Notes: generated by a model from the letters alone, not told the origin. A stretch of 40,426 nt of DNA from Candidatus Jettenia ecosi (GCA_005524015.1 SULG01000024.1:1-40426), one strand, 5' to 3'; positions 15,683 through 24,559 are shown, counted from the stretch's first letter. Numbers and translations: made by a program.

Positions 15683-16588
15683 TTATGTTTTATAGTCAAT
15701 AACATACGCATCAATAGTAACACCAATCACGGGATACGATACGGAATGGTTAGCATCCTGGATTAAAACATCTCCATCTTCGTCTGGTGGATCAGGATTA
15801 AGATTTTTATCTGTACTTACGATACTAATGCCCTCGATAACAAACGGAATATCCGATTTAAGAATTTCATACAAGAGGAATTCTATACAATCTGCCCGTA
15901 ACTCAACGGTAAGGGTAACAGGCACAACGGTATAAAGATGCGCAAAAGAGGGATCGTACGAGGATGATACTTCCCGGAAACGAATCTCTTTGATTCCGGT
16001 AATTCCTGTGGTATTTGTGGCAACATGAACGAGCGATTCTATGATCCAGAATTTTTTTTGTACTGGTAAGATAGTATCCCACACCGGGATATCATATCCC
16101 CAGCTTTGAAATGGCAAAACACCTTCACTCATAGCAATATTATGTGTTCGTATCTTTGCTAATAATGCGGAAGTTCTTTTTACATACTCATTCTTCCAGA
16201 GCGCCTCATCCTCTATTTTAGTAAAACCTTTTTCTGTATCTCCTATTACAAAAAGGGTTTCTAGCAGATCATCTCTTCCTTTAAGAAAGGATCTGCATTT
16301 TCCAATTTCTTCTTCATACAGATCTTTTTCTAATTTTTTTGATTCAATCCATGTATTGTTGTAAATATTTTTTTTTAAAGTATATTTTTCCAATGCAACG
16401 GATAAATCCTCCAGGGCTTTGTGACTTATTCTGTATTGATTTGAGAGTGGATAGATATAGACAAATAACAGAATAATCAAGCTAAGAAAACCCATGCTAA
16501 TGGCTATCCAAAAAACTAATCGTCCGGAAAAAATACCCGAAAAGACATTCTTTAATTGTGAGAAATTCAGGTCTTTGCCAATATTCAT
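15683..16588 (-). CDS. PilO/Amuc_1100-like pilus assembly protein
   Basis: 301 residues with an N-terminal transmembrane helix (FWIAISMGFLSLIILLFVYIYP). It is followed by a coiled-coil region (about 55-120) and an alpha/beta domain containing repeated strands such as VPVTLTVELRADCIEFLLYEIL. Short cytoplasmic tail, single helix, coiled coil and ferredoxin-like fold is the PilO layout, and the size matches Amuc_1100-type proteins. It should dimerise with a PilN-like partner in the periplasm. A repeat-containing gap of 162 nt separates it from pilM. Confidence 0.7.
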   Translation of the reverse strand: MNIGKDLNFSQLKNVFSGIFSGRLVFWIAISMGFLSLIILLFVYIYPLSNQYRISHKALEDLSVALEKYTLKKNIYNNTWIESKKLEKDLYEEEIGKCRSFLKGRDDLLETLFVIGDTEKGFTKIEDEALWKNEYVKRTSALLAKIRTHNIAMSEGVLPFQSWGYDIPVWDTILPVQKKFWIIESLVHVATNTTGITGIKEIRFREVSSSYDPSFAHLYTVVPVTLTVELRADCIEFLLYEILKSDIPFVIEGISIVSTDKNLNPDPPDEDGDVLIQDANHSVSYPVIGVTIDAYVIDYKT

Positions 16589-16606
16589 ACATTAGGCCTT
16601 CTATAG

Positions 16607-16668
16607 CTTTTATCTCTTATTAAATTAATATGCGGGACAAGGCTTTAGCCTTGCTTCTCCGACTGAAT
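16607..16668 (+). repeat. Dispersed repeat R2, copy 1
   Basis: Begins CTTTTATCTCTTATTAA and contains GGACAAGGCTTTAGCCTTGC and TTCTCCGACTGAA. Related copies occur near 20.6 kb (inverted) and 24.7 kb. It lies inside the pilus operon, between the PilM- and PilO-like genes. Confidence 0.6.
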
Positions 16669-16716
16669 ACATGCACCGGGTTAGTAATAAGGCCAGTACC
16701 AGACAGATACAAACCC

Positions 16717-16741
16717 GTAGAGGCGCAAGATTTTGCGTCTC
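16717..16741. repeat. GTAGAGACGCAA-type palindrome, degenerate
   Basis: GTAGAGGCGCAAGATTTTGC followed by GTCTC: an imperfect version of the perfect hairpin near 24.57 kb. It sits just past the stop of the PilM-like gene. Confidence 0.5.
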
Positions 16742-16750
16742 CCCCGTATC

Positions 16751-18523
16751 TTATGATCTCTCAGAGGAAGTTGAAGTTCCAGGTACTGCTAACAGATTTT
16801 CCGTTTCCAACTGTATCTCATGGTATGATTTTATAATCCAACGTATTTCAAAGCTGATATAACCTTCCCGTCCATCCTTATGTTCTGTCTGACGACATGA
16901 GCCTGGAACAATTTCTACATTTTTGAATGCCGGAACTTTTTGATCAAAAAGGGTTACCCCCTGAAGGGGTTTCAGGATATGTTCTTCTATAAAACCCACA
17001 CTCGGATCTCTGCTTTCCCCTTTTATATCCATAAGAAGCAGTTTTTGGGTAATTGCAGATTTTACCGGCGCGTTTATCTTTTTCGTTTGAAAAAATGCTG
17101 ATGATGCCTGTTTCTCACTATTTCCAATCTTTACGGTATCCGCATCTATCCATGAGGATTGTATACTCGTTACGGATACATTATCGGGTATCAAAGCCAG
17201 TAAGGTATCCAATACTTCCATCCAAAAAAACCGGGAAGAATCAAGAGAGGAGATAAGATCCAGCGCAGATTTGCTTGTTTGTGCCTGGGCTTCAACATCC
17301 TTATATCTCCCTTCAAGCCCTTTTATATTTTGCAATATTTTTTGGTGATAACTCTGAGAGTTATTCAGATGATTAATTTGCATATGTAATCCACAGTATT
17401 GAACAATAAGTGATAAAGCAAAACAACCAATACTGGCTGCGGCATAAGGCTTTTTCTTAGATATCTCTACCGCTTTGATTAATTCTGGTGGTAATAAGTT
17501 TATCTGTATTCGGCCTAATTTTAGGCCTTGCAGCGCAAGTCCTAAAGCAGTGTTTAAATTCACCAGGTTCTCAGTAAAATAGGCAGGATTAATAGTATCT
17601 GATACTTTTAAATTATTCAGAACATTAAGAACTTTTACCTCATATTTAAAATTATCGGCTATAAAGTTTATATTGAGTGGATCTTTAAATTTGCTTCCCG
17701 TTAAGAGAAGAGTTTTAAAGCAAACAGTATCTTTCGTTAAGGATTTATAATATTCCATTGATCTCTGTATTTCCTTCACAAGATCAGTATTTATTGTGGA
17801 AAAGGAGACGCTTCTCAACCAAAGACGTAAGTTGTCAACAATGATCAAATCCGTATTTTCAGTTTCCCCATGTATGATTATCGTTGCGCCTCCGATGTGC
17901 TGATCAAAAAGAGCAAGGTTGTAGATAGCCAGGGGTGTAACCTGTAAGGCGTTTATCCTGGGTTTAAGGGATGCAATATTTGTCAATATATAATCAAGCG
18001 TTGTTCTTTTTGATGCGAAAAGTCCAATTTCCATGCTTTCCATATCAGGACTTATATCAGATAGCTGCTGGTAGTCCCATATAATATCTTTAAAATCAAA
18101 AGGAATTTGTTGTTTTGCCTCGTAATTAACAATATCTTTTACTTGCTTCCGGTCTACAGGGGGAATGCTGATAAATCGGGACAATATAAAATGTCCTGGG
18201 ATAGATACCAGAATAGTATCTGACCTGGTAATACGATGCTTTGCCAGAAAAGTTTGAACAGCCTCTTGAATGTGTGTTGATTGTAAAAGATCTCCATTCG
18301 GCGGTACTGTAGAATATTCAATAACATCAAAGTCTTCCACCTGTAAACAACCGGATACTTGCGCAATCTTTACTGCCTTAAGAGCATAGCCACCAATGTC
18401 TAAGCCCCATGCAGTTTTTGTCTTATTCTCTTTAAAGGCCTGTGAGAATTTTCGAACCTGCGGCAGCTTCCGAATAGGTAAGCTAAACTTTTTGGAATCA
18501 ATTCGTAAAGAAGGAAGTTTCAT
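16751..18523 (-). CDS. pilM: PilM-PilN-like fusion (actin-fold ATPase plus membrane segment), Amuc_1101-like
   Basis: 590 residues. The N-terminal 350 residues are a PilM/FtsA actin-like ATPase: AWGLDIGGYALKAVKI phosphate loop, VSIPGHFILSRFISIP, IVNYEAKQQIPFDF. A transmembrane helix follows (AASIGCFALSLIVQYCGL), then a coiled-coil periplasmic part (MQINHLNNSQSYHQKILQNI and on) and a C-terminal fold, as in PilN. A single chain would therefore replace cytoplasmic PilM and bitopic PilN. It is the first gene of the operon, 50 nt after the riboswitch terminator. No clear Shine-Dalgarno is seen before the ATG. Confidence 0.88.
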   Translation of the reverse strand: MKLPSLRIDSKKFSLPIRKLPQVRKFSQAFKENKTKTAWGLDIGGYALKAVKIAQVSGCLQVEDFDVIEYSTVPPNGDLLQSTHIQEAVQTFLAKHRITRSDTILVSIPGHFILSRFISIPPVDRKQVKDIVNYEAKQQIPFDFKDIIWDYQQLSDISPDMESMEIGLFASKRTTLDYILTNIASLKPRINALQVTPLAIYNLALFDQHIGGATIIIHGETENTDLIIVDNLRLWLRSVSFSTINTDLVKEIQRSMEYYKSLTKDTVCFKTLLLTGSKFKDPLNINFIADNFKYEVKVLNVLNNLKVSDTINPAYFTENLVNLNTALGLALQGLKLGRIQINLLPPELIKAVEISKKKPYAAASIGCFALSLIVQYCGLHMQINHLNNSQSYHQKILQNIKGLEGRYKDVEAQAQTSKSALDLISSLDSSRFFWMEVLDTLLALIPDNVSVTSIQSSWIDADTVKIGNSEKQASSAFFQTKKINAPVKSAITQKLLLMDIKGESRDPSVGFIEEHILKPLQGVTLFDQKVPAFKNVEIVPGSCRQTEHKDGREGYISFEIRWIIKSYHEIQLETENLLAVPGTSTSSERS

Positions 18524-18572
18524 ATTACTGTTATGAAAGAGAAAGATTTCCGTGCATCAGAGTAAATTCTAT

Positions 18573-18630
18573 AAAAACAAAAAAGCCTTACTCCGAAAAC
18601 GTGTATACAAACAGTTTCGGCAGTAAGGCT
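18573..18630 (-). terminator. Riboswitch expression-platform terminator of the pilus operon
   Basis: On the minus strand AGCCTTACTGCCGAAAC pairs with GTTTTCGGAGTAAGGCT, followed by TTTTTTGTTTTT. The 5' arm is a near copy of the aptamer 3' arm (GCCCTACTACCGAAC), so alternative pairing between the aptamer and terminator is plausible. Confidence 0.8.
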
Positions 18631-18654
18631 CTTGTTTGTTTTATCTGTATTTAT

Positions 18655-18780
18655 CATGTTCGGTAGTAGGGCTATCTTTAATTCATAGCAGAGTGCATCC
18701 TTATGCGTCTCTGCCAGTATGGTTAAAGATCCTTTACTTTGCGTCCCCTGATCACTCAGGGTTTGCCTTTATCGTTCTGT
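18655..18780 (-). ncRNA. Cyclic-di-GMP-I (GEMM-I) riboswitch aptamer
   Basis: Canonical on the minus strand: AAAGGCAAACC, hairpin CCCTGA-GTGA-TCAGGG with a GNRA tetraloop, GGACGCAAAG, TAAAGGATCTTTAACC, then a long variable hairpin (GGCAGAG...CTCTGC). It ends AAAGATAGCCCTACTACCGAACATG in order. These are the receptor, tetraloop and ligand-junction elements known for the Vc2-type aptamer. It lies between a near-consensus promoter and a terminator, 130 nt before the pilus ATPase gene, so the operon should respond to c-di-GMP. Confidence 0.9.
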
Positions 18781-18801
18781 ATCTATGATCTAGTGTTTGC
18801 T

Positions 18802-18830
18802 TATATAACATCCGTAATGTTCCAAGTCAA
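18802..18830 (-). promoter_or_regulatory. Sigma70 promoter of the pilus operon
   Basis: Minus strand TTGACT, 17-nt spacer, TATATA. The start would fall near 18795, about 15 nt before the aptamer. It lies downstream of miaA, so the pilus operon is transcribed independently. Confidence 0.8.
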
Positions 18831-18904
18831 ACAAAAACTAGAAATACTTTAGACTATAAAATCTCCTTAAACTCAATTTCTCCAGGAAAACTGTCTCTTC
18901 GGGT

Positions 18905-19843
18905 TCATGTATTTACCTTACCGGTAAATTGCTCAAGTACCCTTTCTGACAGACGTGTTATATCATTATCCGGGGATACATGAATCCAATGGATGCCTGA
19001 AAAACTCCGGAACCAGGTCATTTGCCTTTTTGCAAACCAGCGCGTTCTTTTTTTCATTACCTCTGTAGCCTCATAAAGGGTATATTTCCCGCTGAAATAA
19101 TTAATAATCTCTTTGTATCCAAGCGCCTGAGAGGCCTGTTTACTTAACCCTGATGGATTATGCAATAAAGTCCGTACTTCATCTATAAGTCCACGAAGAA
19201 GCATACGGTCTATACGTGCTTCTATACGCTTATACAAGATATCACGATCGTGTTCAAGAGCAACTATCAGACAATCGTATTTCGGATTCTTATGGCCAAA
19301 TTGAGTTTGAAAAGAAGAGATGCGCTGCCCTGTCGTCTTATATACCTCCAGCGCCCGGATAACCCTTTTTTGGTCATTCGAGTGTAGCTTCGTGGCAATC
19401 TCGGGATCTACCTCGATAAGTATTTTGTGAAGGTAATCGGAACCTTTTTCTTCGGCAACAGATCTTAAGTAGTTCCGGTATTCCCAGTCCGCCGGCGGCC
19501 CCTCAAATAAACCGTCTGCAATAGCCTTTAAATAAAGAGCTGTTCCACCTACAACCATACATGGCTTGCTCTGTTGATAAAGTTTGGAAATAACTCCTTC
19601 TAAATCTTTCACATATTGTCCTACACTATATTCCTCCCACGGCTCTACAATATCAATTAAATGATGCGGAATGGTATTTCTTGCGATACGGGAAGGTTTT
19701 TCTGTGCCGATATCCATACCCCGATATACCAACATAGAGTCAGCGGAAACTATTTCAGCGCCAATACTCTCTGCAATCTTTAATGCAACATCCGTCTTCC
19801 CGCTCGCCGTAGGTCCTGTAAGTATCCAAATAGGAATAGCCAT
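18905..19843 (-). CDS. miaA: tRNA dimethylallyltransferase
   Basis: Adds the dimethylallyl group to adenosine 37 of tRNAs reading UNN codons. All landmarks are present: P-loop GPTASGKT (10-17), SADSMLVYRGMDIGTEKP, the HLIDIVEP motif, VVGGTALYLKA, NDQKRVIRALEVYKTTG, the ALGYKEII block and the arginine/lysine-rich TRWFAKRQMTWFR near the end. The length of 312 is normal. No clear Shine-Dalgarno precedes the ATG. It is the gene upstream of the pilus leader but separated from it by a promoter. Confidence 0.96.
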   Translation of the reverse strand: MAIPIWILTGPTASGKTDVALKIAESIGAEIVSADSMLVYRGMDIGTEKPSRIARNTIPHHLIDIVEPWEEYSVGQYVKDLEGVISKLYQQSKPCMVVGGTALYLKAIADGLFEGPPADWEYRNYLRSVAEEKGSDYLHKILIEVDPEIATKLHSNDQKRVIRALEVYKTTGQRISSFQTQFGHKNPKYDCLIVALEHDRDILYKRIEARIDRMLLRGLIDEVRTLLHNPSGLSKQASQALGYKEIINYFSGKYTLYEATEVMKKRTRWFAKRQMTWFRSFSGIHWIHVSPDNDITRLSERVLEQFTGKVNT

Positions 19844-20156
19844 AAGAGTTGTACAAAAAGTATATTTTCTTTAAAAGAAAGGATTAAGAGCTAAAAATTC
19901 ATCACTTTTGCTATTGTAAATAATTTACAGGGAATGTGCACGTATAAAAATAACGGTAGGAATGTACTCTGTGTTTTAAGAGTAAGGCAGGGCTTTATAG
20001 CCTTGCAAGGGCGAAAACTTGAAGATTTGCCATCCATTGGTAAAACTATAGTGATCAACGATTGAAACCAGACAGCATATAGCGGAGACAAAGTTTTGTA
20101 AACCACATGTTCTCCGGTATTGTGATCAATATATGTATGTATAGGAATTTCAATTC

Positions 20157-20188
20157 TGTAGGGCAGCCCTTTAGGGTTGCTATCCCCA
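20157..20188. repeat. Fragment of dispersed repeat R2
   Basis: TGTAGGGCAGCCCTTTAGGG then TTGCTATCCCC; the reverse complement of the right half of the copy near 24.74 kb with few changes. Confidence 0.55.
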
Positions 20189-20216
20189 CTCACTCGTTCT
20201 GGCGGAGGAGCAAAGC

Positions 20217-20448
20217 TATAGCATCCAACATATGAAACCGAACAGAATGTAGGGAAAGTTGAATCTTTGGCTCATAGGTAAGTGTGTGAAATGGAGAGGA
20301 TTCTTAACATGTCATTGCGAGGGTAGTGTCCGAAGCAATCCCTTGAATATTTTAGAAGAGATTGCTTCGGAAAATACCCTCGCAATGACAGACAGGGTAA
20401 TCCTTCTTCAGTTGATGATATGTTCGGTTTCATCATTTGGATACTATA
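20217..20448 (-). mobile_element. MITE-like palindromic element, copy B (inverted)
   Basis: 232 bp. Its left end TATAGCATCCAA...GAAACCGAACAGAATGT is the reverse complement of the right end of copy C; its right end TGTTCGGTTTCATCATTTGG plus ATACTATA matches the left end of copy C. The internal hairpin arms are CATTGCGAGGGTAGTGTCCG / CGGAAAATACCCTCGCAATG extended by AAGCAATC / GATTGCTT. The opposite orientation shows the family is not a tandem array. Confidence 0.78.
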
Positions 20449-20570
20449 AACAGGCTGTCCGAGAATTACTTTGAGCACTAGATGCTATACTATATATTGA
20501 CCGATTGTATTAATATTAGACAATAAATAGTATATGTTTAAGGTTGCCAATGAATTCTCGGACAACCTGT

Positions 20571-20604
20571 AAAGCCTTGCCCTACGTGTTGATAAGAGAT
20601 AAAA
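20571..20604 (-). repeat. Dispersed repeat R2, inverted end fragment
   Basis: On the minus strand it reads CTTTTATCTCTTATCAACAC then GTAGGGCAAGGCTTT, matching the left end of the copies near 16.6 and 24.67 kb. Confidence 0.55.
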
Positions 20605-20901
20605 GCGCCGAATGCCTAATTTATCTAATCCCATAGGGATGTCATGATTATAGAAAAAGCAGAAAAAAGCCCTTCAACCCCGAAGGGGTGGCATGGGATA
20701 TCTGCGTTGAGATGTCATCCCTTCGGGATTTCATGGTAGGGTATATTGTACCCAGAATCATTTCGCACTTTCAGGGTTGAACGCCGTATGTTCGGTTTCA
20801 TACAGAGGGTACTGCAGCTTAAACGTATGGTGCAATTGAAAACGATTGTACCAGCCTGAAAAAACCACTTACCTACTAATGAAAAATCCTATACCATCAA
20901 A

Positions 20902-23418
20902 CTAATCCCGTGATTTTTCTTCGTGAAAAGAAGAGTATGTTATCCCGTTCTTATCTATGGTAAATGTTATAGCCCCTTCACGATGCGCCTGCAGGGTTTT
21001 GATATGATTCTTTTGCAGGATATTCAGCGTAGTATGAGAGGTAATAGTGTCACTTGAATTAATAAAGGAGTATACTGGTTGCACAGCCTTAATAAACAGT
21101 TCCAGGTTATGGAGAGAGGAACCATGATGAGGTATCTGAAGTATTGTCGACTTGATTCCTGCCGGCCTTGACAAGATCGATTCTATGCCCTGTTCCTGGA
21201 TATCAGCACACAGGAGTATTGTATGTCCAAGGTATTCAATTTTTAAAACACATGAATGATCATTTATTGGGATAGTATGAGAATGAAAAGGCGGAGGATG
21301 TACTATTTTTACCACTGCAGGCTCAAAACCTTTTAAGTCATCGCCGGAAGAAAGAGCATCGGTACAAATATTCCTTTTATCAAGCATGGAGAGTATTCTT
21401 TGACCCACATTTGATGAGAAAAGATGGCGCTGTGAATAAACAGATTTTACAGAAAATCTTTCAAGAAGAGATGGCAGACCGTTCCAGTGGTCCTCGTGCC
21501 CGTGAGAGAGAATTATCAGATCAATCTCTTTGATCTTTTGCCTCCATAAAAAGGGCGCTACAATATATCTTCCCACATCATGATTTTGCCACGAGCCAAC
21601 ATCATACAAGATATTTTTCCCGTTTGGAAATTGAATCAAGGTAACTCCACCATGTCCTACATCTAAGCAAGTAATCGTTAAAGAATTTTTGGGAAATTTG
21701 AGTATGGTGGCGAAAATCAAAATATGAGCGATCAGAAGACCCCATATCACAATCCGGGCAATATCCAAAGACAGATAGTTGTGATAGAGAAGTAATACAA
21801 TACCTGTGTAATAAAGAATAATTTCCGTCGGTGAAGGTCCAACAACATAAAAATACGAGTAGGGTAAGGATGCCAGGTTTGAGACAAGTGATTCTAATAC
21901 TATATCTGTATGAGACGCCAACCATGCAGATGTCGCTGCCAGGGGAGGACATAGTATCCCCAGCGTCAATAGCACAATACCACAAACGATAATGACCCAG
22001 AAGAATGGGAATACCAGGATATTCGTGATGACGATAAACGGTGTAACAAGATGAAAATAATAAGCCGTGAGAGGTACGGTAGCCAGCCATGCAGCAAGAG
22101 AAATACAGATAGATTTACGGAGATATTTTTTTAGAAAAAACAACCGCCCCCGCTCGGTCTTTACTTGTAGCTTCTCTATAAATAAAGCAGTTTTAAATAC
22201 TGTGCCTTCAATTTTTGATGGTCCATAAACAATACCCATCGTTGCCAGTACCGATAGCTGAAATCCGATATTAAAAAGATCTGATGGATTCCTTATGAGG
22301 ATAAAAAATATGGCGGTAAAGATACCGCTGGTAATATCCCACTGCCTGCGTACTAAAAAGCTACAGAAGAAAATAATGGCCATGATACTGGCGCGCAGCA
22401 CCGGTGGATTAAGTCCTGTTAAAAAGGCATAGAGAATAATGATAATAAGAATAATCCCTGTTGACAGTATTTGGTTGATCCCGAATAAACGTAACGGCAA
22501 AAGCACGGTAAAAACCACAATCCCCACATTAAAGCCGCTAATGGCTATGAAATGGATGATGCCTGTTTTCATAAAATTATCAATCACCTCGCCTGAGAGG
22601 TCAACCCTGTTGCCTAATAATATACTGCTGATCAGGGGCGCACTGTTACTGAAGGTATGGGTATAAATGGTATTATTCAGGTAATTGTTTAATGCAAAGA
22701 GAAAACTATATATCCAATTCGTATGATACGAGTCTTTAACTTTTATATTATTCGTATGTACCACAGTCATTAAACACCGGATTGATGGCATTTGCCCCTG
22801 CAAATATCTTTTGTAATCAAATTCACCCGGATTGGCAGGAGATTTTGGAAGGAATGCAGAACCAAAAAGCTCCAGCCTCTGACCATACACTAACCTGTTT
22901 AAAATAGGGAGGGGATTGTTCGTTTGTATAAGTTGATCTTTTGATAGATAGAGATTCACTTTGATAGCGCCGGATATGTTTTTCCATCCCGATAGAGTTT
23001 CTATTTTTTCTGCCTGGAGAGTAAAAGACATCTTATAGTCCGGTTTATAAAAAGTGTGTTTTGGTTGGAATTGAAGTAACCGCTTAGTTAAGGTATCCTC
23101 ATCCAGGATAATGGGTGGATTTATAATAATTCCTGTAATGCGTTGCAGGGATTTCCGGGTAGTTAATACATGCTCAATATGATTGACAGGCAGAGATTCA
23201 GTACGGCAATCATAATATGCCATTGATAATGCAATAAGAAAGACTGGCAAACAGGGGATCAAGCATGCGGTAAGTTTATGGAAACATAAACAGAGAAGAC
23301 AAAATATCCACTGAAGAAAGACTATACTAAATGTAATATAAATAGGAATCTTTATGAGATGTCCCAGATATATACCACATATAAATAAGAGAGTAATAAA
23401 AACAATGGGACGCTTCAC
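20902..23418 (-). CDS. comEC: ComEC/Rec2-type DNA uptake channel protein
   Basis: 838 residues. The N-terminal part is a short hydrophobic region followed by an extracytoplasmic domain (about 60-220). The competence domain is a set of transmembrane helices with FIAISGFNVGI and PVLRASIMAIIFF. The C-terminal metallo-beta-lactamase-like domain has SHGHEDHWNGL (ligands 639-644) and IPHHGSS. In other bacteria ComEC carries single-stranded DNA across the inner membrane and may trim the second strand. The start is GTG with no obvious Shine-Dalgarno. With the pilus-like operon about 2.4 kb away it makes natural transformation conceivable, but no ComEA or DprA is in view. Confidence 0.93.
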   Translation of the reverse strand: MKRPIVFITLLFICGIYLGHLIKIPIYITFSIVFLQWIFCLLCLCFHKLTACLIPCLPVFLIALSMAYYDCRTESLPVNHIEHVLTTRKSLQRITGIIINPPIILDEDTLTKRLLQFQPKHTFYKPDYKMSFTLQAEKIETLSGWKNISGAIKVNLYLSKDQLIQTNNPLPILNRLVYGQRLELFGSAFLPKSPANPGEFDYKRYLQGQMPSIRCLMTVVHTNNIKVKDSYHTNWIYSFLFALNNYLNNTIYTHTFSNSAPLISSILLGNRVDLSGEVIDNFMKTGIIHFIAISGFNVGIVVFTVLLPLRLFGINQILSTGIILIIIILYAFLTGLNPPVLRASIMAIIFFCSFLVRRQWDITSGIFTAIFFILIRNPSDLFNIGFQLSVLATMGIVYGPSKIEGTVFKTALFIEKLQVKTERGRLFFLKKYLRKSICISLAAWLATVPLTAYYFHLVTPFIVITNILVFPFFWVIIVCGIVLLTLGILCPPLAATSAWLASHTDIVLESLVSNLASLPYSYFYVVGPSPTEIILYYTGIVLLLYHNYLSLDIARIVIWGLLIAHILIFATILKFPKNSLTITCLDVGHGGVTLIQFPNGKNILYDVGSWQNHDVGRYIVAPFLWRQKIKEIDLIILSHGHEDHWNGLPSLLERFSVKSVYSQRHLFSSNVGQRILSMLDKRNICTDALSSGDDLKGFEPAVVKIVHPPPFHSHTIPINDHSCVLKIEYLGHTILLCADIQEQGIESILSRPAGIKSTILQIPHHGSSLHNLELFIKAVQPVYSFINSSDTITSHTTLNILQKNHIKTLQAHREGAITFTIDKNGITYSSFHEEKSRD

Positions 23419-23486
23419 GGTATAGTATTTGTAAATATTTTACAATAAAATTTTATTTAAACTATATGCTGTAAAACGATTATCTC

Positions 23487-23917
23487 TCAGTTCCTTTTTA
23501 TGGAAGCAAGGAAGGTGTTAATCTGGTTTACAAATGCTATGAGATTATCTTTATTCTCTACCGTTATATTATAAAGCTGCTCATTATTAATAACCCAATA
23601 TCTGTGGATAATGTTATTCCTTAGATCTACTATTTGACGGAGTTTATGAGTAAGGGAAGCAGATAGTATCCCTGCTTTTCCTGTTTTCACGATACAATCC
23701 ACATATCCCTCACATGGTATTCCTTTTATCTTAGCTAAAAGAGCTGACATATATCAGCTATCGCTTCTACAGCTTCTATCAGTAAATATTTCAAAGCCAA
23801 GGGGCTCTTTGGATCTGAAAGAAACGCTTCTTTTTCTACCGTAACGAGCGTTCCTATCTGGTCATATATACTCAAGACATCTGCTTTTGCTTTTGCAATC
23901 CTGTCAACATCTACCAT
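23487..23917 (-). pseudogene. hepT: HepT-type toxin (DUF86) split by a frameshift
   Basis: The N-terminal frame (from 23917) reads MVDVDRIAKAKADVLSIYDQ...KYLLIEAVEAIADICQLF and stops. The continuation is in another frame: LLAKIKGIPCEGYVDCIV ... LRQIVDLRNNIIHRYW. Joined, these make a normal HepT with the RxxxxH catalytic motif (RNNIIH). A single missing base at about 23735-23745, where ADICQ[H]LLAKIKG is expected, explains the break. The second half has an ATG (23750) that overlaps the first frame, so reinitiation could still make a C-terminal piece, but it would lack the front helices. It lies next to mntA, the antitoxin partner. Confidence 0.78.
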
Positions 23918-23925
23918 ATATATCC

Positions 23926-24342
23926 CTATACACTCATCACAATATTTCTAAAATGAACATACTCCCGGTATTTTCTACCTACCTTTTCAATAAAATCAGT
24001 CCTCATATCTTCTGATCTGCTAAGGAGCACACTACCCTTCCTCAAGATTGCCATTTGAAATGCAACAGAAGCCCTGTTTATTATCCTGACTTCAACAGGA
24101 TAGCCTGTCTTTTCCCTCAAATCGCATGATAGATCTGATTCAGTCTTCAACTCTTCAACAGGCTCTTTCATAAAGAGAGCAATATCAATATCCCTAAAAC
24201 CGTTATCTTCCATAAAGGAACCGTGAAGATAAGCAAAAATGATATCCTCCCTTTCTAAAAGATAATTCGTGATTATCTCGGTCAGCCTTGCTTTCGCTTC
24301 TTTATCGATTTTATTTTCTTTTAAAAATCTTTTTTCAATCAT
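23926..24342 (-). CDS. mntA: MntA-type nucleotidyltransferase antitoxin
   Basis: 138 residues with the minimal nucleotidyltransferase motif GSFMEDNGFRDIDIAL (Gly41-Ser42, Asp51, Asp53) and a later strand VEVRIINRA for the third acidic or structural position. Proteins of this family AMPylate and so silence the HEPN toxin HepT. It is transcribed with the broken hepT 8 nt downstream. Since the toxin looks dead, the pair may be in decay, or the frameshift may be an error. Confidence 0.85.
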   Translation of the reverse strand: MIEKRFLKENKIDKEAKARLTEIITNYLLEREDIIFAYLHGSFMEDNGFRDIDIALFMKEPVEELKTESDLSCDLREKTGYPVEVRIINRASVAFQMAILRKGSVLLSRSEDMRTDFIEKVGRKYREYVHFRNIVMSV

Positions 24343-24559
24343 AAAATGAAATCATTATCGTTAATAAAGAATTTGGACTACGGAGGAAAGAATACCACCA
24401 GATGAGAGGATAAAGCAAGAAATTTCTCAAGTATTTCAATGGGAGAATGAACTTCCTGAATATTTAAATTAGGGTGGGTTGTAAAAGGCAAAACTCAATG
24501 ACTTTTCTTTTTTACCCCCTGCTCTCCCAGAATGGGACTAAGGGGTGGGTTCGTTCCCT

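Larger units (their letters stand above)
19844..20901. other. Repeat-rich intergenic region
   Basis: More than 1 kb between comEC and miaA (both minus strand) without a convincing gene. It holds an R2-type fragment (20157-20188), MITE-like copy B, an inverted R2 end (20571-20604), hairpins built on CCCGAAGGG and TCCCTTCGGGA (about 20665-20745), and a lone TGTTCGGTTTCAT at about 20789-20801 that matches the MITE terminus. A 100-codon minus-strand frame (19891-20193) starts inside a repeat and is not called. Confidence 0.65.

Noticed and set aside
19891-20193. 100-codon minus-strand frame
   Set aside because: The start lies in an R2 repeat fragment, no Shine-Dalgarno, no recognised domain. The stretch IPIHTYIDHNTGEHVVYKTL is curious but unsupported.
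23735-23750. Programmed frameshift joining the two hepT halves
   Set aside because: The sequence CTC TTT TAG is not a recognised -1 or +1 slippery site and no stimulatory hairpin or internal Shine-Dalgarno is evident; a simple deletion is likelier.
24370-24471. Plus-strand frame ending QWENELPEYLN
   Set aside because: No start codon and stops just upstream; at most the end of a lost gene, so not called separately.
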